Source of the DNA: Trileptium ribeirensis
Lineage: Eukaryota > Nematoda > Enoplea > Enoplida > Thoracostomopsidae
Assembly: GCA_030248225.1 (NCBI GenBank)
Contig: JASANE010001758.1
Location: forward strand, 31,707-95,706
DNA: 64,000 nucleotides
Reading direction: 5' to 3'
The notes under the pieces are model-generated. The model saw only the letters and a program-made list of their open reading frames with translations. It ran no database searches and had not been told where the DNA came from. Shown here in pieces: positions 23,663 through 35,600 of the stretch (its first letter is position 1; every line of letters starts with the position of its first letter). The position numbers were made by a program, and so were the translations under genes.

Positions 23663-26600
23663 GTATACATATATTATTAGTTTTTGTCTACTACAGTCAC
23701 AGAAAAAATAAATGCATAAAACGAACACAAACCGTAAATACGCTTAAACGCAACGGAACGTTATAACATTCGTTTACAAGTTAACATTGCGATCGTTTCT
23801 GGTTCATTTATTTCTACCAGTGACTGTAGTCTATTTCTAGTAGTGTCACTCGAATATTTACTAAGTTTGAAATCACCTATAATCCTTGTGTTTGAATCCA
23901 TTTAAAAATTCGCAACCAAAAATTATTGATCCATCGTATCTATTTTTAAATCCGGCACGTAGTTTTTTTGCTCCATCCTTACATCAACGCCATGCTGCTG
24001 AGTGACACCGGTAAAACCGGCGTTCAGTAAACCAGATCTTATATTTTTTAATTTTATTTGCAAAGTCAAACCTTTTAACATGAATTTGTTGAATGTCCGA
24101 GGCTATTTTTGATAACCGGTATGTGGAACTATAATACCTTCTTTATTTAATTTACATTACGCTTCGATATATGTTGTTTGTTAATCGAAATCATGACTTT
24201 AGTTAATCGTAAATGTAATAATTATATTGCTGTTGCTTACGAAATGTGTTATGCAAAAGTCCTGGCGCAATATTTTTCGCTTTCCTTGCAGGTGGAAACC
24301 GAGCGTCGCAAAGACCAACGACGTCTTATTCGTGAAGAAGACAAGACAATTCGTCGGTTTTCCAAAAAGCTCGGTCTAAACATGCGGAAATCGAAAACAA
24401 CCCCTCTATCGTTTGTCGCTGATGGATTAGGCTGTACATTGGAAACATTACTGTTTTTTGTATAATAGTGATTAATTCCATTTAAGAAAAGGAAAATTTT
24501 TGTCATCGTGGCTCGTTGTGTGATGAACTGACGTCTAACCTGTTGGAACATTTCTGGTTGACTTATGTGACCAGCTGTTGTCTACCGATGTGTAACGGAT
24601 AGCTATTTTATTGCATAACTGTTATATTAAAATTCACTTCGGCTTTCGTAATGTATGCTTTTTGCTATCGTAAGATACTGCAGTGATGGAACCATGTTCG
24701 ATCTGTCTGATTATGGTGTCATCAAGCATCTATAAAAATGAATGATGTGCATATTACTTGTGTTAATGAATGATGTGCACAAGTATATGTAAAAAATTGT
24801 CTTGGTGATCAATGAATAGATTAAATTGACACTTAAATAATCATGATTTATGGGTCCAATTCTGGAATTAGAGTTGGACCTTTGTCCAGCACCATCCCAG
24901 AGTCCACGGCTCAAAGTCTGCGCGTAGTGGTAGTCCTCTTAAGGATAACACTCAACAGGGGGAAGTAGGCGAACACCGGCTAGTAGGTGTCATGTTCATA
25001 ATTGGGAGGCCTTGGCGCGCTTAGAGATGCTCAGCTCTACTCCCTACAAAATGCCAAAGAAATGCCTCGATGACAAGTGGTTAGCGAAAGCCAAACGCCG
25101 GGGCTATAACCGGCACACGAACTAGTGAGCGACAAACCACGACGAAAAGTCCGACCTCCCCTGCGTTAGTGGTGGATAGTGGGTGACAAACCACGATAAA
25201 AAGTCAACTGCTGCCTATATGTTTGAGTCAGGTCGGGTAAAACCTGCTACCTGTAACATGTCACCCCATACTACCTGTTTCATGGTCGGGTGGTTGGCGA
25301 CTCTACCGTCTCCCCCACCAGACTTGCTTGGTGAGGAGGGTGCGTGGTACCCCAACAGGACTAAAAACGAGACCTGTCAAAGTCCAGATGAGCCCACTCA
25401 TTTGGGCCAGTGGTTATCCACACCTGCTGCCTTGCAGGGTTTGCTTCTGGAGGCAAAGGCTAGGCCCACGACCGACAACGGTGGTTTGCGACAGGAAGGG
25501 CATCCGGCAATAAAAAATTTTGCTCTAAAAACTACATGACAGATCCAAGAAAGAATTTCAACAATGCTAGGACGTACCCCATAGGCGACTCGCGAGAACA
25601 TCGCCGTAAACTCGCGAGAAGTGGATGGCGGCTACCGTGCCAAGAGCGGGCATGGCTAAAGAAGCTAGCTTATGGTGGAGATATCAGAATGGGAAGGTGG
25701 AATGTGGGGTCGATGGTTGGCAGAAATTTTGAGGTGGCAGAGGAGCTGTGTAAAAGGATGGTGTCTATATATTGTGTGCAGGAAGTGAGATGGAAATGAA
25801 GCTCAGCCAGGTTTAACGGCCCGAGAGACAAGCGGTTTAAGTTTAGGTGGGATGGGGGCGATGGAAGCGGAGGAGTTGGCATACTGATAAGGGAGGAATT
25901 GGCAAAGGAAGTGATCGAGGTGAGAAGAAAAATCAACAGGATATTGGCGGTAACATTGGCTTAGGGCAAGTAAGTGCTAAGGATTATCGGATGCTATGCG
26001 CCCCAATCGGGTTTATCTGAGATGGAGAAGGACCAGTTTTATGACGATCTTGCAGATGAGTTGACATTGGTTGGTCAGAATGAAATGGTGATTATTGGTG
26101 GTATTTTAATGGTAATATTGAAGCACAAGCAGACGGCATTGAAGGGATTCATGGTGGGTTTAGTATCGGAACACGGAATAAAGAGGGAAGGAGATTGCTG
26201 GAATGTTGCATGCAGAGTAATTTGATTGTGACAAATAGTTGGTTTAAAAACCGAAGGAAGGTGACTTATAACTCTGGTGATGTATCAACACAGATTGATT
26301 TCATCCTAACAAGCTAGGGTTGGCGTAAAAACATAAAAACGTCAAAGTTATTCCTGGAGAGCTGCAACACAGTTTGGTGGTGGCTGGCATATGCGGTTTA
26401 GATGATACAAGGAAAAAGAAAAGTATCAAGAGAAAGATTAAAGTATGGAAGTTGAAGGAAGATGGAATCAGATTGCAATTTGCAAAGATGATGGATACGG
26501 TGTGGAACAGTAGTTCAAGGAAAGGTATAAAGGTTGCGCCCTACGGGTGTCAGAAGAAGTTTGTGAAGTCACTAAAGGATCAGCACGACATGAAGAAGAC

Positions 26601-29600
26601 TGGTGGTGGAATGAAGAAATTAGGGAATCTCTGACTGAAAAGAAAAAGCGTTTTAAAAAGTGGATATTGCACAAATCCACAGAAAATAAAGAAGTGTACA
26701 AGAAGAGCAAGAAAAACGCTAAGAAGGTAGTTCCGAAAGCCATGAAAACAGAAGCTGAGAAGTAGCTGGAGTTGCTGGAGAGATCAAATGGTAGAATGTT
26801 TATAAATATGCGAATGCTGAAAAAGGAGGCACGTGACATTGATGAATGTGTTTGTATCAAGGACAAAATGGGCAAAATTCATTTTGATGAGACTGAGAAA
26901 GCCAAGGTTTGGAAAGATCACATGGAAAGTATCATGAACCAGGAAAATGATTGGGATGATGTGGTGAATGTTGAAAGAATTGAGGGACCCATTCAAGACG
27001 TTACGAGAGCAGAATTTAATCGAGCCTTGAGGAGCGTGAAAAGCCACAAAGCTGGTGGACCATCTGGAGTTGTGCAGGAACATATCGTTTCGTCAAATCA
27101 TGGAGAAGAAAAGCTTCAGCAGGTTGCAAACCAAGTATTGGATGGGTTCAGTATGCCGGCAGACTGGATGATGAGTACCTAAGTACCTATTTACAAAGGT
27201 AAGGGAAATATAGCACAATGTGGTTCATATCGCGGAGCGAAGTTACGGAATGAAAGTGATTGAGAGCGTGCTTGAACACCGGTTGCGAAGTATTATCGGT
27301 ATTTGAAACGAGCGAAGCGAGTTTCCCCAAATAGGTTGCTAGCGTGCGAATAGGGGAAATTTCTTTTTTTTTTGTTTGTCTGTAACTTTCATAGCTCGAC
27401 ACTGGATCGATGGATTTTCACAAACTTTTTTTTAAATGAACCGTTATGGTCTCTATATGATTCTTTTGTAGGTTTGATGTGCATTCCGGGTCGGGTTTCG
27501 GGTAAGAAACGGGTCAGAAGGGTCAAAATTTAACTTTTTTTTTGAAATTTCGGTTTTGGAGTTGCGTATATATCGGTCTATAACTCGAAAAATAGAAGGT
27601 ACAGCGAAAAACGGAGGGCACCTTCCGTGTTCGCCTCAACGAGAGCTACAACTTTGTCTCTTACGTTATTTTTGTGGGACTTCAATCTAACCCAGAAAAA
27701 TGGGTTAAAGGTCATTGGACCACCTATAGTGTGAATTGCAAAATTCGAGATTTGGTTAATTTTGCCAGATCTCCGTGAAAAGACAGGTCCCTAGGTTTTC
27801 GACTACGCTGAAAACGATGGCAGGAATGTTTTTGATGTATTGTCAATATTTTCCATGATTAATGATGGTCGAGTTTGAGGACCAGACCCTAACATTTGAA
27901 GCCAAAAATTCGAGATTTGGGAAATGTTGCCAAGCTTTAAAGCCAAACATTCGAGACTTGGTTAAGTTCGCCTGATCATGCTGGAGAGACGGGTTGCTTT
28001 GGTTTATTGCTAATTAGAACGCGTTACAAGAATCGCATGTGCTGCGCTCGCAGAAAAAGGTTAGTCTTTGATTATCATTTTGTATGAACATAAGGAGCGA
28101 CTGGGTCTGTAAAGTGTGAGGTCACGCTCGCTCGTTTCCCCTCGCTTGCGAGTTACTAGTGATAGTATGCAGTTTGGGTTTATGCCAGGCAGAGGTACAA
28201 CAAATGCCATTTTTATTGTTAGAAGAATGCAAAAAAGTTTATATGTGATTTGTCGATCTGAAGAAGGCGTTTGACAGGGTTCCAAGGCTCGTGATTGAAT
28301 GGGCTCTAAGGAAAAGGATGGTTCCAGACGGGCTTATGCAGTGTGTAATGAAGCTATACGAGAAAATATTAAACAGAAGTGAAAAGTGGTGATCAGTTGT
28401 CAGATAGTTTTTATGTTGGGGTGTGGGAGTTCATCAGGGATCAGTATTGTCACCACTCCTGTTTGCTACAGTTGTTGATGTGCTTTCGTAATTTGGTTTC
28501 TAAATATGTTGTATGCACATGATTTAGTGTTGCTGGCGGAATCGATGGAGGAGTTAGAAGAAGATTTCATCAAATGGAAAAGTACATTTGAAGACAAACG
28601 TTTGCAAGTGAATGTGGTAAAAACAAAGATCTTGAAGGCAAGTGGTGGTGAAATCTAAGGTAGGTCCATGCGGTGTGTGTGGGAAGAGGGTGATGACGAA
28701 TGCGGTTCAATGTACTGATTGCCAAAAATGGATTCATGCAAGGTGTATAAGAGTACGAAGAGTGACCAGGAAGTAGAAGGGAGAACGGTATGCCAGAAGC
28801 GTAGGAACAGAGATGAAGATGGTGACGATAAAGCGGAAGGCATGAGTAATATTGAGAAGTTCGACCGGTTATGTTACCTAGGTGACACAATTAACAGTGG
28901 TGGAGGTTGTGAGGTGTCAGTGGTAAAAAGATGCCAAAGCGGATGGATGAAATTTAATGCGCTTTGATCAGTACTATGCGGTAGAACGTTCTCAATGAAC
29001 ATTAAAGAGAAGATTTACAAGGCTTGTGTTAGGTCAGCAATGGTGTATGGTGTGGAAACGTGGTGTATAAGAACTACTGAGGAGGAAATTATGCGAAGAA
29101 CGGAACAAGCGATGATTAGGAGAATGTGTGGGGTTAATCTTGTTGATAGGAAAAACACCAAAGGGTTGATGGATGGAACGTTTAGGCCTGAGAGAGAACA
29201 TCGTGGAGGAAATGAAAAGGAGTGCTCTGAGATGGCTGGGGAATGTGCTGAGAAAGGACGATGAAGAGCCACTGGCGAGGGCATGGAGATTGGAGGTGGA
29301 TGGTAGAAGGGAAAGAGGAAGACCTATGATGACGTAGAAAGAGACGGTGCTGCGTGACTGCCAGAGGGTTGGACTTAATGTCCAAGATGCAACAGATCGC
29401 AAAAAGTGGAGGAATGCGGTGAAGTCATAGGGTGACCGTCATTGACCTCTTGGAAAAGAGGAAACACTGACGTTAATAAATGATGATGATTATCATAATG
29501 ACTGTAGTTTAATTTGTTGATTTAGCTTGCCATTTGGGTGAATGTATAGAAATAATACATGAATGTGTCAAAATTGCCCGTTCTATGAAATTTCCGTTTT

Positions 29601-32600
29601 AAATTGAGGCGATTTTTAAGATAATCATGTGTAAGTGTTGTTTTAGATTTGCTAGAAATATGCGATTCTGAAGGATTGCGTGGCTCTGAAGTCGACAGCG
29701 AAAGCTTCCCAGGAAAATCATGTCAAATGTCTACTAATAAGTTGGGCGCTTCTGATGGTTCAGGTTAGTTTTCTCATTTCGTCTAATGTGCCTGTGCACT
29801 ATTTATACGTAACTTCTGATACTCTCTACAGCTATTACATAATATCGTAAATTATATACTTTCGCTTAAAAGTATCTTAAAAAGATTTGTCAAATAATGT
29901 AGCTGAGGATAGGCAAACTGCTGTGGGTTAGTTGTATATTAGCCTAAAACATTTTTACCACAATTTCCGCAGATTTTGTCTCATTGACTGCAATATCGCA
30001 CACCAACAATTACGCCATGTTGTTGAACTGACGAGATTAGATGAAAATATGTGCATTTTCATATCTACCAACTTAGAATACTTGTCTTGTGTATATTTTT
30101 GCTTTCAATTTTCATTATTCCGCGCACCATCGTACGTTATGTTTTCATCTGTTGCGTAGATGCACATCAGTGTGTATTTTGTAGATGTGGAAGAACTCGC
30201 AAGCGAGTGTAGTGATCTTGACTGGGGTGATGGTGACAAACAAGGTGTCACAGGCAATGATAGTCGTATGTCGGATTCATTGTCCAGCGAAAATAATCAT
30301 CGTAATCGTACTGCTAAGAAAAAGGTGAAATTTGGCGGAGTTAGCTTCGCTGGTGGAGAACCAGGTAAGCTTGGAATAGTAAGCTAATGAAAAGTTTGAT
30401 CATTACACCGTTTAACAGTAATTAATCAACTCCGCTGAAATATAGATTCAGGAAATTTGTATTTCATATGTATCATAAAAGTATGCCTGACTTGACATGA
30501 AAATCAAGGAATGACATAAAATTACTAATACAGTTTTACCGCTCATGGCGAAAAGGGTGCGGATTTTAGTTAGCATATTATAATTTATATTACTCAATTT
30601 GAAATCAAAATATTTGAATTGTTTTTTATTACAACTTACTAGTTCGAAATTAATTTATAATCATCACGTTCTTGTTATAGGAGATATCTCTCCACTGGTT
30701 GAAGTTCCCCAGTCAAGTCCCCAAGATGTTTCTGCTAAACAAGATATATACGGGCGACCACTTGATCAAGACGGAAATGTTACAGTAACTGGCAAGAGTC
30801 GTTCAGCGGCGCTGGGTACAGGACTCGCTCAACCCAGTGGCGATTCAGTAGTTTTTGGAACTGATGAGGATCAGATACACCGCCTTCGGAGACTTGTCAA
30901 TGGAGTTGTCAACCGGTGAGTATTGTTTTTAAATTTGAACTTGTAATGACAGTGTTATTAAGGCTCGACATTTACGATAGTTGTTACGGCGTTAATCCCT
31001 AGGATATAATGACTTTTGGGCAAAATAGAAGTATTATTAATGATTTATAGTTGACATAAATCCATTAGCGTTCGTTTAGCATCTTTGGTATTTTACGAGA
31101 TTATTGTGAACAAGATATATCGTAATTGGTTAGCGGGTTACATATTGGCATCAGCCACCGGTGGGGTCTATACTGGTGCCTATTGATATTAGGGGCCTAA
31201 ACATCCAGTTTGCTATACCATATTTAGGAGTCTACAATTTTAAACTAGTTTTGAATTTTTTGATTTGTATTCGCTGTGGAGTTCCCTCAATTTGGTGGCG
31301 TGTAATTGCATTTTGGAATTTGTAATATTTACTGCTTATAACTTAGATTGTGTTGAAGATATGTAAAATTTGGTAATTATATAGTAACTTGACAGAAATA
31401 ATTTGCTGTTAATGCGATATTTGTTCGAAAAATTTTAAATTTTGTTTATAATTTTTAGCGCGTTGTTTAAATTTTTTCTTGGACCGTTCGAAGCTTGACC
31501 AAGACATGTTCGTGAATAGGTGAATTTTCTACAGTATCTATGCGATGTTCATTCGCAACAGTGATTTCTAGCGAGCACTGTGTAAATTGCTCGCTTAATA
31601 AAAGTTTCCTTTTTGTTGTTATTCTTGAAATGTCACTAAATTTAGATCGCATAGATTTTGGTTTATTGAAATCGAAATGAGTTTCTTGTGGATATTTTCC
31701 AAACTTACGTAAGATCATTGGTACATTACGGAAATGAAGTTTGAAATCCTTATTAATTGGATGCAAAATTGATTACTTCGAAAATGTGCAAAGGGTTTTT
31801 ACAAATATTTCCTGGGTTAAAAGACTTTATATAAACAGATAGACTACGGTTTTTTAGCCACCGGAGTCGAAAATTTCGACTTTATTGATTTACATATATA
31901 CTAAAAACAAAACTGTTTTCACTTCAAGTAGATATTTTTAACAACTTTGAAACGCATATGTTTTGACAAAACTTCGAAATCATTTATGAACCAACAATTT
32001 TCAATCGTTTATGGTAGCTGAAAAGCTTGGAATGCTGAATCGGGCTATAGAATTGGTTCTTTAGAACTTTTTTCGTTGCAAGTCAAATCGGTAAGAAGGC
32101 TTGCAAGTCAAATCGGTAAGAAGGCTGCTATTTTTGAAAAATGTGGCTTGAAACGATGATAGAATTGTGCCATTTTGAGAATACGATTTAGTTTCCGAAT
32201 GGCAGTTGATTGGGCCTCTGGCTATTATGGCCTTTAATGTGTCTGAATCCTAGTTCGGGTGGGGGAGGTTCATAGGGGCAAATTAGTACAATATATTAGT
32301 GTAATATATTATTTGTGTATTTATATTATTTACATTATACATGTATGCGTCAGTAGTGCTACATTCTACTACTGAAATAAACAATAAATACCAAAATTCG
32401 CTGAAATTGCGCCTTGCGTTGGCTTTAGAGATTTCTTGGTGTCGCAATCAAAAGTTAAGGGGTTAATCTTTCGGGTAAAGGAGGGTGATCAATAGGAGTC
32501 GGCGGCCGAACGTGAGGGAATAGTCCCCTCTTTCCTCTACAGTGTAATCCCGATAAAATTGATGGTTTTATATCTGCGTCAGTAATACTGGATTATACAA

Positions 32601-35600
32601 CTGAGATGGGCAGAAAATACCGGAATTCGCTGAAAACGCATATTGCATTAATATGAAAGCAGCATTCAGCAAAAACTCTTCAAGGTAAAGAACTAGTATC
32701 TCACAAGCGAGGATGAAAGGGAGCGAGTGTGGTTTCTTTTTTAAGTTGTCATTTTGTGTAATCACCTGTAACAGACTGTGTTTGATGCATATACCATCCT
32801 AAAACCTCTGGAACCCCGAAACTATTGAAAACTTAAAACATCGTGGACCTTAAACCTATCAAAAGCACCTAACATCGCATCAAGTTGTGGTATCCAACCC
32901 ATCGTATGCGGCGTACCGAAATCCTATATATAGACAATTCATTGTCTCTGTCCGCAATACATAACGAAACTGTCAACAGCCAGGATATATTCTGGAAGTA
33001 AATACACTGAAAAGGCGTAAAATATTTTTGCTGGTCACTATATAACCAACCAAACCATTGTATTCAGCATACCGATAAATTTCTATATTGACCATTTTTT
33101 GATGCAATATACCAAACTACTGGAGGTCGCCTATATTGTGGAAATAGGGTGCATTGACCCTAATGGGCACCAAAATAGGTCATTCTTGGTGCCCTATACA
33201 CTATACATAACCAAACTACTGAAGACTACCTATATTTTGAAAATCGGGTTCAATGATCCTAAACCCAGGTTTCAGGCGAGTTTTGAGAACGAACATGGGC
33301 AAAATTTTGTGAACAAATTTGGATTTGGAAAGGGAGTTCCGGTTTCGCCGTACTGGGCTCGCCACTGCATCAGAACCCGTCACTGTCACCGTATAATATA
33401 TTGGTTCGTAATCTTCCCATCTGTATGGCGGGTCACCATCACTACGATTGTGGTTGTGTGTTTATTTCGTTACAAAAATAATTTGGCGCTATTATATTTT
33501 GCGCTTAGACTATCTAATGTTGTTTTGAAAATTTACTTTATGCTGACGGGGATATTTATTTTTAGCTTGAGTGAGTCGAATTTGCGTTCTGCTGTGGTAC
33601 AAATTGAATCGGCATATAAAACATACAGACGGCATGGTAAGGTTAAACCTGTAATAAATTATATATGATTGGTATATACCACTTGGGTATTTCTTTTTAT
33701 TTATGGATCAATCCATGGCTCTAGATACCATGACACATCGTGTTAGCCAACCTGTTCCAATTTCGTAATACTTAGCTTTAGCAAAATTAAAACGATAATG
33801 TTAAGTCTGTGCTTTACACATTAGCAATACCTGGCCTGTCCACAGTGGGGGTGGGGGTTTCCCCTCATTTTCAAGATCCCCATTGTTCGAGGAATTTTCC
33901 CCCATGTCCCCGTACTCGGCCGAAACTACCCATGTTCAACTACTTCAAAAAATATTTTATGTCGTTTGTTTGCAAATTGTTTTTTAAACATTAATTAGCA
34001 CTATTTATAGTGCTGAAATATTGTTTTAGCTTGAAAATACACTCACGATGGTTAAAATGCGTGAAAATATGGAAATATTTAGTATTTTTAAGCAAAATTT
34101 ATCCAACCACTTTGAATTTCCCCCGAGAATGAACATGGGGCCCGCCCGAAGTTCCCCCCACTTTTCGGAGGACTGTGGACAGGCCAGAGTAATTTACTCC
34201 AATGTTATTTGAGCGTAATGTAAGGTAGTGGAGATTGTGTGTTGCAGGGGTGAAATTTTTTAAGTTCTATCGATCTGGCCTAACCCGGGAACGACTTCGA
34301 TTTTCATGGTCTTGGGCTCATTCGAACCGGTATGGTCGATTTTCCGTATGAATTCGCGACCGTTTTTTGATTTGTGATATGATTCCGGGTTCAGACGTCA
34401 AAATGGGGTTTTTTTACCCAACGTTAGTACCCTTCACGGACGCAATGTTATTTTTACCTTTCGGATTTTTTCTCTGGTTGGTTTTATTTCATAGTAATAT
34501 GATAAATGCCGATGCCTTTTTTGTTTTTCGATTAAGACTCCGGTTCTGGAGTTTTGGGTTTTGAGGTATGGCGCTCTCGTGGTTCCTCGATCGACCCAAA
34601 ATTCAAAAATTTGTTCTGTCGTCCTGTGTCGCTGAAAAGTTTCATTTGGGGGGTTTCGGGCATGCGTAACTCATTGCCGGTGTTCGTTTTGCTTTGCGAC
34701 CCATGTCTCCATGGGTACGGGGATATGGCGCTCCCATGGTTCGAGTTCTGGTTTTGACCTCATTTTAGTACACTTCATGTAACCACTGGGCTCCCCAAAT
34801 TGGGGTGGGGGCGTTTAGAATTTTCGGTTCCCCCTGGTTCAGAACAGGTGTCCCCTTGCAAAATTTTGGGCTCCTCCCGTTCACAGCCTCTCGAAAAATT
34901 GTTTTGTTTCCAATCGTTCCGAAGAGCATAAAATTTGATCAAAATTTGTACTAAAATTCATTTCTGAAGCCAAAAATTTCGCAATTCTTTTCAAAATTTG
35001 CCTCAAAATTGCCTTTTCTCTCCATCGTTTTGACAGCATTTCTAGCGCGATTTTTAATAGTTTTCTCTTGGTAAAATGGCCCCCAGCAAAATCGGGCGCC
35101 CTTCGGTTTGGAACCAGGGGCCCCCTAGTCTATTTCATCCTGCAAAATTTTCAGCAAATGGAGAGAAGCATGGTTATTTTTATCTTAACCTTCCAGTTTT
35201 TCTCTGCTTGGTTTTATTTCATAGTAAAATGATAAGTGCTGACGCCTCTTTATTGTTTTAAGATTAGGGCTCCGGTTGTGGAGTTATGGGGTTTGATGTA
35301 TAGCACCCTCATGGCTGCTCGTCCCAAGATTCGAAAATTTGTTCTGGCGTCCTGAAAATTATCACTTGGGGTTTTTAGGGCATGAGAAATAATTGTTGGT
35401 TTTGCTCCGCGACCCATATTTCCATGGATACGGGGGCATGCTGCCCCGTGGTGCCTTGACGCAAAATATCTAATTTTATTGCTGGAGGTATTTATTGATA
35501 GCTTGCACTTGGGGTGTTCGTTCATTGGAAACTTATTGCCGGTGTTAGTTTTGTAGCTTCACTACGTTCTACAATCTCGATGGAGTCACTAGTATTTTGA

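Larger units (their letters stand above)
24850..29490 (+). mobile_element. RTE-type non-LTR retrotransposon with internal PHD-like finger, decayed
   Basis: A near full-length but frame-broken element in the same direction as NOM1. The 5' part (24900-25530) carries FMVGWLATLPSPPPDLLGEE and LLLEAKARPTTDNGGLRQEG, a leader peptide region often seen in such elements. Endonuclease, RT, a CxxC-type finger and a conserved C-terminal block follow. The 3' end is marked by a TGATGATGAT run at about 29482-29492, a simple-repeat tail typical of RTE-clade insertions. A 0.86 kb foreign segment splits the RT. Many stops and shifts make it dead. Confidence 0.8.
24434..29646 (+). other. NOM1 intron 2, largely filled by an RTE-type retrotransposon
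   Basis: A 5.2 kb GT-AG intron. The RTE element occupies about 24850-29490. The rest (24434-24850 and 29490-29646) shows no recognisable feature. Confidence 0.85.

Noticed and set aside
24431..24432. GC splice donor for NOM1 exon 2
   Set aside because: The GT at 24434 also fits and gives DGLGYLLE across the junction, closer to the family.
26468..26875. A 135-codon - strand frame
   Set aside because: Antisense shadow of the RTE-type linker and RT region; no domain of its own.
29034..29402. Ser/His-rich - strand frames
   Set aside because: Antisense of the conserved RTE C-terminal block.
30160..30387. Independent small gene starting at 30160
   Set aside because: It is NOM1 exon 4 (30185-30364) with read-through at both borders.
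33099..33668. A 189-codon + strand frame that looks like a gene
   Set aside because: It runs through about 100 bp tandem repeats and then through NOM1 exon 6 in frame; no domain outside the exon.
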